The notes under the pieces: model-generated
Databases searched by the model: none
What the model was told of the DNA's origin: nothing
The model's input: the letters and a program-made list of their open reading frames with translations, nothing else
In this document: piece by piece, positions 1 through 8,683 of the stretch
How the letters are laid out: each line of letters starts with the position of its first letter
Numbering within the stretch: the stretch's first letter is position 1
Origin: Paraburkholderia aspalathi
GTDB lineage: Bacteria; Pseudomonadota; Gammaproteobacteria; Burkholderiales; Burkholderiaceae
Assembly: GCF_900116445.1 (NCBI RefSeq)
Contig: NZ_FPBH01000023.1
Span: 62,001-126,000, forward strand
Direction: 5' to 3'
Length of the DNA stretch: 64,000 nt
Program-made: the position numbers and the translations under genes

Positions 1-467
1 ACTGGACCGGCATTTTCATGAAGGAGGGGGTGAGCTACCGGTTCAAGGTGCTTGAAGGTCAAACATGGCTGGATGGGGACAGCGTATCGGGCGCGGAGGG
101 AACGCCTGGTAACTGGATGCAGCGCCTCTCTGCATGGTCCAAGCGAGTCAGGGGAGCGAACTGGTTCGAGCTCTGCGGTGCGATCTCATACCCAGGGGAA
201 CCGAGCGAAGCAGGCGTGTCACCTCAACCCTTCTACTTCAGAATCGGCAGAGAGATGGAGATCAAGGCGCCTTACTCGGGTTACCTGTATTGCTTTGCCA
301 ACGACGCCACCTGGGCGTATTGGAACAATCAAGGCAGTCTGCGGGTTGAAATCGCCGAATCAAGCGGGCTGCCGGGCGGCAAGGGGACGGCATACCGGCA
401 CTCAGACGAAGACCTCACTGCGCCGGCAACAGCACCGGGAGGGTCTGGAGCAGGCGAACCGTCCTGA
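1..467 (+). CDS. PA-IL (LecA)-like sugar-binding protein, 3' part only
   Basis: The reading frame is already open at the window edge (codons from base 3), so the 5' end lies outside; the first internal Met is at 18. The visible ~155 residues include a W-rich segment, FRIG, and KAPYSGYLYCFAND followed by WNNQGSLRVEI. This is the F-x-IG ... AP-SG-LY-ANDA ... N-GS pattern of PA-IL/LecA-like calcium-dependent galactose-binding beta-sandwiches. The last ~35 residues are low-complexity Gly/Ala/Pro. Sugar specificity cannot be judged. Family assignment comes from motif memory; the calcium-ligand residues were not checked. Confidence 0.6.
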   Translation, partial: WTGIFMKEGVSYRFKVLEGQTWLDGDSVSGAEGTPGNWMQRLSAWSKRVRGANWFELCGAISYPGEPSEAGVSPQPFYFRIGREMEIKAPYSGYLYCFANDATWAYWNNQGSLRVEIAESSGLPGGKGTAYRHSDEDLTAPATAPGGSGAGEPS

Positions 468-991
468 ACGGTGCCGCGACGGACATCGAGACTTCTTTTC
501 GTGCTCATTGGGGCCGGGTCCGCACTTGTACGGCACCGTACCGACCTCCACCGAGGTTAAGCGCACCGTGGTTACACGCGCCTTGTGTCTTTCATTCAAA
601 GGCGCTCGAAACACCCTCGCGCAGTATGATTTTCTTCAATCGCTCGCCCGGGCCGCCCCCTCCAGCAAGGAGTGGCCATCATGCTCACAATCCGAAAACA
701 CTATTTCTTTCCGCCGCGCTCATGGCGGAGGCAGTCGCTGCCATGCTATGGCGCGGCAAGACAGATCATTTTGCGTGATTTTGGTCCAAGGACTGAGCAG
801 GACGTGAAAGAGTCGAAGGCCGCGATGAACAAGCAAGGCGCCTGAGGTCAGGCACGCAAGTGGCGTCCGAATTGCGATCATTCGAAATCTAATATTTAGG
901 ATGTCGAACACAAGACGTACTGGTGTTCGACACGTGCTTGACGTTCCGCCCCGGGACTCAAGCCAACCTCCATTTAAAGAGAACACAAATC
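468..991. other. Intergenic region upstream of the redox operon
   Basis: No convincing long gene. A 54-codon frame starting with ATG at 681 and ending at 845 is preceded by AAGGAG at good spacing (listed separately). The region should hold the promoter of the aldehyde dehydrogenase-pnt-adh operon, but no confident -35/-10 pair was identified. Confidence 0.4.
681..845 (+). CDS. Possible small protein, 54 aa
   Basis: ATG preceded by AAGGAG seven bases upstream, open to TGA at 843-845. The product is basic and aromatic at its N-terminus (MLTIRKHYFFPPRSWRRQ). No family recognised. The ribosome binding site is the main support; codon use is unremarkable and it may be spurious. Confidence 0.25.
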   Translation: MLTIRKHYFFPPRSWRRQSLPCYGAARQIILRDFGPRTEQDVKESKAAMNKQGA

Positions 992-2374
992 ATGGCTTAT
1001 CAAAGTGTCAACCCTAACACCGGCAAGGTCCTGAAGAGCTTCGAAAAACTGACCGATGAGCAACTTGAAAAGTCGATCGCTGCCGCCGAGACCTGTTTCC
1101 AGACGTGGAAGCACACGACCTACGCCCAGCGTGCCGAAATCGTGGATAAGGCCGCAACACTGATGCGTAAGAACGTCGATGAATTTGCCAAACTGGCGAC
1201 CCTTGAGATGGGCAAGCGCATCGACGAAGCGCGTGGCGAAGTCAGGTTCAGCGCCGACATCCTTGCTTATTACGCCGAACACGCGAAAACTTTCCTGGCA
1301 CCGACCAAACTGAATCCGAAAGTCGGTGAGGCGCATATGGAAAATAGTCCATTCGGCGTGCTCTTCTGCGTGGAGCCGTGGAATTTCCCGTACTACCAGC
1401 TTGCACGCGTCGCCGGCCCGCAACTGATGGCGGGTAACGTACTGGTGGTCAAGCATGCAGGCTGCGTACCTCAATGCGCGATTGCCTTCGAGAAACTCCT
1501 GCTCGACGCCGGCGCACCTAAGGGGGCCTACACCAATTTGTTGATCTCGCACGAGCAGTCCGAGCGAATCATCGACGACCCGCGCATCAAGGGTGTGGCA
1601 TTGACGGGCAGCGTCGAGGCCGGCAGAAGTATTGCGGCGCGAGCGGGGCAGAACCTCAAGAAGACTTCGATGGAGCTGGGTGGCAGCGATGCGTTCATCG
1701 TGCTCGATGATGCCGACCTGGAAAAGACCGTTCCGTGGGCGGTATGGGGGCGGATGTATAACGCCGGCCAGACCTGTTGCGCGGCGAAGCGATTCATCGT
1801 GCTCGATTCGATTGCCGACAAATTTCTTGCGAAGTTCAAGACCGCGCTCTCCGAATTAAAGGCAGGCGATCCGATGGACGAGAAGACGACGCACGGCCCC
1901 TTGTCCACCGAGGGGGCGTTGGTTCAACTGCTCAAGCAGGTCGACGATGCAGTGGCACATGGCGCCACGCTGGTGATGGGCGGCAAACGCATTGACCGAC
2001 CCGGCTCGTTCATGGAAACGACGATCCTCACGGATATCAAACCGGACAATCCGGCTTTCCGCGACGAATTCTTCGGTCCGGTGGTGTCGTTCTTCCGCGT
2101 CAAGGACGAAGCCGCGGCCATCGCGCTAGCCAACGATTCGGACTTCGGCCTCGGTGGTTCGGTCTTCACGAAAGACGAAGCGCGCGGCAAGCGCGTGGCG
2201 AGCGGGGTCGAGACCGGGATGATGTTCATCAACAACATCGACTGGTCCGATGCGGAACTGCCGTTTGGCGGCATCAAGGATTCCGGCTACGGCCGTGAGC
2301 TCGGCAACATGGGCATCCAGGAGTTCGTCAATACGAAGCTGGTCCGTACCGCCCGCCTCGATGCACCGGCCTGA
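992..2374 (+). CDS. NAD(P)-dependent aldehyde dehydrogenase, succinate-semialdehyde dehydrogenase (Sad/YneI) type
   Basis: 460 aa from the ATG at 992; an in-frame upstream start at 923 would add 23 residues unlike the family. Motifs of the ALDH superfamily are visible: PWNFPYYQ, ELGGSDAF with the catalytic Glu, NAGQTCCAAKR with the nucleophilic Cys, and the C-terminal PFGGIKDSGYGRE. Length and the short N-terminus fit the E. coli Sad (YneI) subgroup, which oxidises succinate semialdehyde and small aldehydes to acids. The real substrate is unknown. It is first in a tight run with transhydrogenase and alcohol dehydrogenase genes (pntAA starts 21 bases on), so oxidation of an alcohol-derived aldehyde coupled to NAD(P)H balancing is a reasonable inference. 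Confidence 0.9.
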   Translation: MAYQSVNPNTGKVLKSFEKLTDEQLEKSIAAAETCFQTWKHTTYAQRAEIVDKAATLMRKNVDEFAKLATLEMGKRIDEARGEVRFSADILAYYAEHAKTFLAPTKLNPKVGEAHMENSPFGVLFCVEPWNFPYYQLARVAGPQLMAGNVLVVKHAGCVPQCAIAFEKLLLDAGAPKGAYTNLLISHEQSERIIDDPRIKGVALTGSVEAGRSIAARAGQNLKKTSMELGGSDAFIVLDDADLEKTVPWAVWGRMYNAGQTCCAAKRFIVLDSIADKFLAKFKTALSELKAGDPMDEKTTHGPLSTEGALVQLLKQVDDAVAHGATLVMGGKRIDRPGSFMETTILTDIKPDNPAFRDEFFGPVVSFFRVKDEAAAIALANDSDFGLGGSVFTKDEARGKRVASGVETGMMFINNIDWSDAELPFGGIKDSGYGRELGNMGIQEFVNTKLVRTARLDAPA

Positions 2375-2395
2375 TCTCCACAAGGAAAGCCCGCC

Positions 2396-3571
2396 ATGTA
2401 TGTCAACGTTGCCGTTCTGACGGAGACCCGGGCCCATGAACGCCGTGTGGCGCTCGTGCCGTCCGTGGTCCAGAAACTGGTCAAACTGGGTGCCCGGCTG
2501 CATATGCAGCCGGGGGCGGGCGCGGCGATTCATCTGGATGACGCCGCGTTCGAGAACGTCGCCTTTATAGCGGATCGCACGGCGCTGGTGGAAGACGCCG
2601 ATGTCGTGCTTGCCGTTCAGCCTCCCGCGCTCGAGGTGGTCAACGCGATGAAGGAGGGCGCGATCCTCGTTTCGTTCATCTATGCGCACAACGAGCCCGC
2701 GCTGGTGAAGCGCCTGCTCGACAAGAAGATCACCTGCTTCGCAATGGAGCGGGTGCCGCGCATTACGCGTGCCCAGTCCATGGACGCGTTATCGAGCCAG
2801 TCCGCGCTTGCAGGCTACTACGCGGTGCAACTGGGCTCGACCCATCTCGCTCGCGTGGTGCCCAAGATTACCAGCGCGGCAGGCTCGATCGGACCCGCTC
2901 ACGTTCTGGTGATGGGGCTCGGTGTGGCAGGGCTGGAGGCGATCGCGACGGCGCACCGCCTTGGGGCCGTCGTCGAGGGCTATGACGTGCGGCCGGAAAC
3001 TCAGGAGCAGGCGCTCTCGCTGGGCGCCACCTTCGTCGATACCGGTATCGATGCGCGCGGTAAAGGCGGCTATGCCCGTGAGCTGAGCGCCGAGGAAAAG
3101 ACCCGGGTCGCGGACGTGCTGACGAAGCACATTCAGAGCGCCGATCTGATCATCACAACCGCCGCGATTCCCGGTAAGACCTCGCCCAAGCTTATCAGCC
3201 ACGCATAGGTGGCCGGCATGAAAGCGGGCTCGGTGATCGTCGATCTGTCGGCGGAGGGCGGCGGCAACTGCGAAGACTCGCGGCCTGGCGAGACCACGCG
3301 GATCGGCAACGTGACGATCGTCGCGCCGCTAAACGTGCCCTCGCTGCTCGGCGAGGACGCGAGCGAACTGTACGCGAAGAATCAGTACAACCTGCTCGCG
3401 TTGATCATGAAAAACAACGTCATCGAGATCGACTGGAGCGACGAAGTGCTCGCCAAAACGGTGCTCACCCACGCAGGCGAGAACAAGGCTGAGGCGAGCG
3501 ACGCGGCGGCCAAGCCTGTTGCCGCCGCGAAGAAGCCCCCCGCGAAAGCCGAACCTGTTACGCCGGCATGA
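2396..3571 (+). pseudogene. pntAA: NAD(P) transhydrogenase alpha subunit part 1, interrupted by an in-frame amber codon
   Basis: PntA1 is the soluble NAD(H)-binding domain I of proton-translocating transhydrogenase. The frame runs 391 codons, the usual size for split alpha-1 subunits, with TETRAHERRVAL at the N-terminus and the nucleotide-binding GLGVAGLEAIA. At 3206-3208 a TAG stands inside the conserved run PGKTSPKLISHA-stop-VAGMKAGSVIVDL, and the same frame continues through EGGGNCEDS to a terminal Ala/Lys/Pro-rich tail. Nothing else is frameshifted. Possibilities are a real nonsense mutation, a sequencing error, suppression, or re-initiation at GTG 3209 or ATG 3218 (AGGTGG just upstream), giving 270- and about 120-aa halves. 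ATG 2396 follows AAGGAAAG. Translationally close to pntAB and pntB. Confidence 0.9.
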
Positions 3572-3632
3572 GCGCGGGTATCAGCGCCTGTATCAACACC
3601 GGCACAAACACGCTCTGACCAAGGACCAAGTG

Positions 3633-4004
3633 ATGGACTTCCAGATCAGCATTTCCGGCTTCGTCGCGATTTACATCTTCATGCTGGCCGCTTTCGCTGG
3701 CTGGGTGATCATCGGACACGTGCCGGCCATTCTGCATACCCCGTTGATGTCGGGCTCGAATTTCGTACACGGCATTGTCGTGGTGGGCGGCATCTATGCG
3801 CTCCTGAACGCGAGTACGGTTCAGGAGCAAGTCATCGGCTTCGTGGCTGTGTTGCTCGGCGCGGGCAATGCCGCAGGCGGTTATGCCGTCACCGATCGCA
3901 TGCTCGCCATGTTCAAGACCACCGTTCATCCCGCGGCGCACGGCACGCACGGTACGCACAGCAAGTCCGGCACCGTGAAGTCCATCCACGCAAAGAAGCA
4001 TTGA
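3633..4004 (+). CDS. pntAB: NAD(P) transhydrogenase alpha subunit part 2
   Basis: 123 aa starting MDFQISISGFVAIYIF. It carries about three hydrophobic helices and a His/Lys-rich tail, the size and layout of the separate PntA2 subunit that, with PntB, forms the membrane proton channel (domain II). It lies 61 bases after the end of the pntAA frame and 10 bases before pntB. ATG 3633 is the first plausible start; upstream codons in this frame are shadow of the pntAA tail. Confidence 0.9.
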   Translation: MDFQISISGFVAIYIFMLAAFAGWVIIGHVPAILHTPLMSGSNFVHGIVVVGGIYALLNASTVQEQVIGFVAVLLGAGNAAGGYAVTDRMLAMFKTTVHPAAHGTHGTHSKSGTVKSIHAKKH

Positions 4005-4014
4005 GGGCGTCGCC

Positions 4015-5466
4015 ATGTTGAACCTGATCCCCCAACTCGGCATCGGCGTGGTCGATCTCGCCGCTGCTTTTCTCTTTCTCTACGGCCTGCACCGCATGTC
4101 GTCGCCTGTTACGGCGCCTTCGGGCATTTTCGTCGCCGGTATCGGCATGGCCGTGGCCGTGCTCGCGAGCTTCCTGTACGCCTTCGACGTCGGCGCGGCG
4201 GCCCGGTCCAACCTGCCGGTCAACCTGGGGCTCACGGTCGTTGCTTTGGCGCTGGGCGGCGGGTTGGCCTGGTGGGGCGGTCGCAAGGTGGCGATGACCG
4301 CCATGCCGCAGATGGTGGCGATTTACAACGGCATGGGTGGCGGAGCGGCCGGTGCGATTGCCGCGGTGGAACTGTTCGGCAACAAGGCGCAGGGTGCGAC
4401 CGCGCTCATCATGACCTTGCTGGGCGCGCTGATCGGCGCGGTGTCGCTGTCGGGTTCGCTGATCGCCTGGGCCAAGCTCGATGGGGTCATCAACAAGCCC
4501 GTTCGAGTGAAAGGGCAGCAGGTTTTCAATGGACTGGTGCTGCTGGCTACCTTCGTGGTTGGCGGCTACATCGTCGTCGCAAGCGCGGATAACGCTGCGC
4601 TGATATTGACGATGCCGACCTGGATCTATCTGTTCTTCGGTTGTGCGCTGGCGCTCGGCATCCTGATGACGCTGCCGATCGGTGGCGCCGATATGCCGGT
4701 GGTGATTTCGATCTTTAACGCCTTTACCGGCCTCGCGGTCGGCATTGAAGGCTACGTGTTGCAGAACCCCGCACTGATGATCGCCGGCATGGTGGTCGGT
4801 GCAGCCGGCATGTTGCTGACGCTGCTGATGGCCAAGGCCATGAACCGTTCCGTGAGCAATGTGATCTTCACCAACTTTGGTGAGGTCGCCACGCGCAAGC
4901 AGGGGAAGATCAAGGGCAGCCTGAAGCCGACGCAGCCAGGCGACGCCGGCATCGCGATGCGCTATGCGGCCTCGGTGATTATCGTCCCGGGTTACGGTCT
5001 CGCGGTCTCGCAGGGGCAAGGCAAGCTGTACGAATTCGTCAAGCTGCTTCAGGCGGGCGGCGTGTCGGTGAAGTTTGCGGTGCACCCGGTGGCTGGCCGC
5101 ATGCCGGGCCAGATGGACGTGCTGCTGGCCGAGGCTGGCGTGCCCTACGACGTGATCTTCCAACTCGAGGACATCAACGACCAGTTCGCCACGACGGATG
5201 TTGCGCTGGTGATCGGCGCCAACGACGTGGTCAACCCGGCCGCGCGCACCGACAAATCGTCGGCCATTTACGGCATGCCGATTCTCAACGCCGATCACGC
5301 CAAGCAGGTGTTTGTGATCAAGCGCGGGGAAGGCAAGGGCTACGCCGGCATCGTCAATGAACTCTTTTACGCAGATAACTGCAACATGGTCTATGGCGAC
5401 GCCCAGACCGTGCTCATCAAGATGAGTGAAGCGGTCAGAGGGCTTGGATTGCCCGCTGTTGCCTAG
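4015..5466 (+). CDS. pntB: NAD(P) transhydrogenase beta subunit
   Basis: 483 aa. The N-terminal ~260 residues are strongly hydrophobic (about nine membrane helices), with the PntB signature MPQMVAIYNGMGGGAAG. The C-terminal ~180 residues form the NADP(H)-binding domain III: VPGYGLAVSQGQ, HPVAGRMPGQMDVLLAEA, and GANDVVNPAA. The enzyme moves hydride between NADH and NADP+ using the proton gradient. All subunits are present in order here, so function depends on whether the pntAA amber codon is read through. Confidence 0.95.
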   Translation: MLNLIPQLGIGVVDLAAAFLFLYGLHRMSSPVTAPSGIFVAGIGMAVAVLASFLYAFDVGAAARSNLPVNLGLTVVALALGGGLAWWGGRKVAMTAMPQMVAIYNGMGGGAAGAIAAVELFGNKAQGATALIMTLLGALIGAVSLSGSLIAWAKLDGVINKPVRVKGQQVFNGLVLLATFVVGGYIVVASADNAALILTMPTWIYLFFGCALALGILMTLPIGGADMPVVISIFNAFTGLAVGIEGYVLQNPALMIAGMVVGAAGMLLTLLMAKAMNRSVSNVIFTNFGEVATRKQGKIKGSLKPTQPGDAGIAMRYAASVIIVPGYGLAVSQGQGKLYEFVKLLQAGGVSVKFAVHPVAGRMPGQMDVLLAEAGVPYDVIFQLEDINDQFATTDVALVIGANDVVNPAARTDKSSAIYGMPILNADHAKQVFVIKRGEGKGYAGIVNELFYADNCNMVYGDAQTVLIKMSEAVRGLGLPAVA

Positions 5467-5499
5467 CGCGCTGAATTCATCGCAACCGAGGAACAAGCC

Positions 5500-6534
5500 A
5501 TGACATCGAAAATGCAAGCTGCCGTCGTCGAACAGTTCGGCAAGCCACTGGTGCTAAAGGAACTGGATATTCCCGAGCCCGGTCCAGGCCAGATCCTGGT
5601 GAAGACCGAAGCGTGCGGCGTATGCCACACCGATTTGCATGCCGCGAGCGGGGACTGGCCGTTAAAGCCCACGTTGCCGTTCATACCGGGCCATGAAGGC
5701 ATCGGCATCGTCACCGCCCTTGGTGCGGGTGTAACGGCCGTGAAGGAAGGCGACCGGGTCGGCGTACCGTGGCTCTACTCCGCTTGCGGACACTGCGAGT
5801 TTTGCCTCGCGGCACGCGAGCCCGTATGTGCCGAAGCGCAGTTCGGCGGTTATACGAAGAACGGTGGGTTCGCCGAATACATCGTCGCCGATCCGAACTA
5901 TGTGGCCCATATCCCAGCCCATCTGGCGGCCCGCGACGCGGCGCCCCTCATCTGTGCCGGGATCACCTCGTACAAAGGCATCAAGGAGACCCAGGCACGC
6001 CCGGGTGAATGGGTCGTGGTCTCTGGCGTCGGTGGCCTCGGACACCTTGGCATTCAGTACGCCAAGGCAATGGGCCTGCATGTGTGCGCAGTGGATATCG
6101 ATGACGGCAAGCTCGCGCATGCCAAACGCCTTGGCGCCGATGCCATGGTCAACGCAAAGGACGGCGATGCGGTTGCTGCCGTCAGAAAGGCTACGGGGGG
6201 CGGTGCGCATGGCGTGCTGATTACAGCGCCGTCGTTGGGCGCATTCAAGCAAGGTGTGGGCATGACGCGCAAATGCGGGACCTGTGTGCTGGTTGGGCTG
6301 CCGCCGGGCGAGTTTCCGACCCCCCTGTTCGACGTCGTGGCGAACTGCATCACGATTCGCGGCTCGTTTGTCGGCAATCGCCGGGACATGGCCGAAGCGC
6401 TTGCCTTCGCCGCTGACGGCAAGGTCAAGGCCGATATCGAGTTGCAGCCGCTCTCGGCGATCAACAGCGTGTTCCATCGCCTCGCGCACGGCGATGTCCC
6501 ATCGCGCGTGGTGCTCGAGTTCGCCAAGGGTTGA
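5500..6534 (+). CDS. adhP: Zinc-dependent alcohol dehydrogenase, AdhP/AdhA type
   Basis: 344 aa, typical length for tetrameric bacterial medium-chain alcohol dehydrogenases. GVCHTDLHAA and GHEGIGIV supply the catalytic-zinc Cys and His. CGHCEFCLAAREPVC is the four-Cys structural-zinc loop. SGVGGLGHLGIQYAKAMG is the Rossmann dinucleotide-binding turn. It oxidises primary alcohols such as ethanol with NAD+. ATG 5500 is preceded by GAGGAACAAGCC. It lies 33 bases after pntB in the same direction and probably closes the operon. With the aldehyde dehydrogenase at its head, the operon would carry alcohol to acid and pass reducing equivalents to the transhydrogenase (inference). Confidence 0.93.
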   Translation: MTSKMQAAVVEQFGKPLVLKELDIPEPGPGQILVKTEACGVCHTDLHAASGDWPLKPTLPFIPGHEGIGIVTALGAGVTAVKEGDRVGVPWLYSACGHCEFCLAAREPVCAEAQFGGYTKNGGFAEYIVADPNYVAHIPAHLAARDAAPLICAGITSYKGIKETQARPGEWVVVSGVGGLGHLGIQYAKAMGLHVCAVDIDDGKLAHAKRLGADAMVNAKDGDAVAAVRKATGGGAHGVLITAPSLGAFKQGVGMTRKCGTCVLVGLPPGEFPTPLFDVVANCITIRGSFVGNRRDMAEALAFAADGKVKADIELQPLSAINSVFHRLAHGDVPSRVVLEFAKG

Positions 6535-6904
6535 GAGGAGGGCGCTATCGTGGCTGCCGGACCCCGGTCCGGCTCTACGGCCATATAACGCAACCGAACT
6601 AAACGGAGCTGACGCCGAACACTCCGGTCGCCAAATCGTGCTCGAAATCGGCGTGCCACGCCGTGCCTTGGCCAGCAGCATCAACACCGGACTTATCATT
6701 GCTTCGTCGAGTAACCATGACTTGTCGGCGAACCGGGCCCGCACTAGCGCCCGCCGGGTACTGGTCTTCGTCACGGATGTCGAAATCGATCATATCGAAG
6801 CCATGACTGGCGAAGATTAAAGTCGCGTCGACGGCAGGACAGGTCACACCCTACAATCACCCCCGTGCACTCGGTCCGTATTCACTGCGCGTTAAGGGGC
6901 GTTC
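6535..6904. other. Gene-poor spacer, no clear feature
   Basis: Frames exist on both strands (for example minus 6599-6847, 82 codons) but none resembles a family, and none has a ribosome binding site that decides for it. The last 15 bases hold AAGGGG, the likely binding site for the ABC exporter start at 6905. No terminator hairpin was seen after adhP. Confidence 0.3.
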
Positions 6905-8674
6905 ATGAGCGACCAATCTTCCGGCCTTGCGTCCGGGCAAGCGGACCGTGTCTCAGCCTGGAGCCTGATCAGACCGTACTGGGTCTCTGAGGAACGCAAG
7001 ACCGCGTGGGGTCTGCTGATCACGATCATCGTCATGGACCTGGTTCTGGTCGGCATCAACGCCCGCTTGAATACGTGGAACCGTGATTTCTACAACGCAC
7101 TGGAAGGCAGGAAGGTCCATGAATTCCCGCAGCTGATGCTGCTTTTCAGCGCGCTTGCGTTCGCGTTCGTCGGGATCTCCGTCTATAACCGCTATCTGCG
7201 CCAGATGCTTGGCTTCCGATGGCGCCAGTGGCTGACCACACGCTATCTGCAGGAATGGCTGGGCGACGGCACCTTCTATCGCATCGAGCGCGACCGCCTC
7301 GCCGACAACCCTGACCAACGGGTCGCTGTCGATCTTGCATCATTCGCCAACACCACACTTTCGCTCACGCTCGATCTGCTCTCGACACTCGAAACACTCG
7401 TGTGGTTCTCGACCGTTCTATGGAGCACGGCGGGCGTGCTGGCAATCGAGCTTGGCGGCACGCCCGTCCAGATTCCGGGCTACATGCTGTGGGCGGCCAT
7501 TGTCTATGCGATTGTTGGCTCACTCCTGACCAACAAGGTCGGTCATCCGCTGGTGTCGATCAACTACCAGATGCAGCGCGTCGAAGCGGATTTTCGGTTT
7601 GGCCTGATCCGTCTGCGGGAAAACGCCGAGCAGATTGCGTTCTATGACGGGATGCGTGTCGAGGAGTCGACGGCCCAAGACCTGTTCGGCCGGATTCGCG
7701 AAAACTGGTGGCGCGTGATGAAGTACACGCGGCGCTACAGCTTCGTGCTCAATTTTTACGCCCAGATCGCCGAAATCTTTCCGATCGTCGTAGCGTCGCC
7801 GCGTTACTTCGCAGGGTTGATGAGTTTCGGGACACTGATGCAAATCGGCGACGCATTCAGTTCGGTTAGCGATTCGCTTTCGTGGTTCGTCAACAATTAC
7901 GACACGCTCGTCCAATGGCGCGCAACCGTTAACCGTCTGCGCGAGTTCAAACGCGTCATGCATCTACCTCATCTGAAGGAGTCGGTGTCGCCCGCCACCG
8001 AGCATGGCGGCATCAATCTGCACTACGTCGACGAGAACCAGCTCACCACGCACAAGCTCACGCTTGCGCTGCCCAACGGCGAGACGCTCGCGAGTGTGCG
8101 CGACATTGCCGTGAAGCCAGGTTCGCGCTGGCTCGTGCGTGGACCTTCCGGCTCGGGAAAAAGCACGCTGTTGCGCGCGCTGGCGGGTCTCTGGCCGTTC
8201 GGAAACGGCTCGATCGATGCACCTGTGAATGCGCGCATGATGTTCGTCCCGCAGCAGAGCTACCTGCCGGTTGGCACCTTGAAGACTGGGCTCGCTTATC
8301 CCACGGCTGCCACCAATTTCAGCGACGAGGAATGTTGCGAGGCGCTACGTCTGTGCCGGCTTGAGGGCTACGTCGACCGATTGCACGAATCTCAGCACTG
8401 GTGGAGCATTCTTTCTCCCGGCGAGCAACAGCGGCTGGCAGTCGCGCGTGTGCTGATGCACGAGCCTGACTATGTGTTTCTCGACGAAGCAACGAGTGCG
8501 GTCGGTACCGAGAACGAAGCGTATCTGTATCGCCTGTTGATCGAGCGATTGCCGAAAGCGGCGATTGTCAGTGTCACGCACCGCGAATCGCTTGCGGCGT
8601 TCCACCAGGAGACGCTCGATATTGCGCGTGCGGACGAGCACGAGCACACCGTGGCAGACACACGTCCGTCGTGA
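6905..8674 (+). CDS. SbmA/BacA-YddA-like ABC exporter, fused permease-ATPase
   Basis: 589 aa. The N-terminal ~330 residues hold about six membrane helices with the WNRDFYNALEGRK segment typical of the ABC_membrane_2/SbmA_BacA family (E. coli SbmA and YddA; Rhizobium BacA). A nucleotide-binding domain follows: Walker A GPSGSGKST at ~412-420, signature LSPGEQQR at ~502, Walker B YVFLDEA at ~521, and a switch His in SVTHR. Relatives carry peptides, bleomycin or cobalamin-like cargo across the inner membrane; the cargo here is unknown. ATG 6905 has AAGGGG seven bases upstream. It converges on the dehydrogenase at 8684, only 9 bases away. Confidence 0.88.
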   Translation: MSDQSSGLASGQADRVSAWSLIRPYWVSEERKTAWGLLITIIVMDLVLVGINARLNTWNRDFYNALEGRKVHEFPQLMLLFSALAFAFVGISVYNRYLRQMLGFRWRQWLTTRYLQEWLGDGTFYRIERDRLADNPDQRVAVDLASFANTTLSLTLDLLSTLETLVWFSTVLWSTAGVLAIELGGTPVQIPGYMLWAAIVYAIVGSLLTNKVGHPLVSINYQMQRVEADFRFGLIRLRENAEQIAFYDGMRVEESTAQDLFGRIRENWWRVMKYTRRYSFVLNFYAQIAEIFPIVVASPRYFAGLMSFGTLMQIGDAFSSVSDSLSWFVNNYDTLVQWRATVNRLREFKRVMHLPHLKESVSPATEHGGINLHYVDENQLTTHKLTLALPNGETLASVRDIAVKPGSRWLVRGPSGSGKSTLLRALAGLWPFGNGSIDAPVNARMMFVPQQSYLPVGTLKTGLAYPTAATNFSDEECCEALRLCRLEGYVDRLHESQHWWSILSPGEQQRLAVARVLMHEPDYVFLDEATSAVGTENEAYLYRLLIERLPKAAIVSVTHRESLAAFHQETLDIARADEHEHTVADTRPS

Positions 8675-8683
8675 CCGCTACCC

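Noticed and set aside
3913..5517. Long minus-strand open frame (534 codons) opposite pntB
   Set aside because: Exact antisense of a well-supported PntB gene; Arg/His/Asp-rich composition is typical of a shadow frame in GC-rich DNA.
6599..6847. 82-codon minus-strand frame between adhP and the ABC exporter
   Set aside because: No family resemblance, no ribosome site; insufficient evidence.
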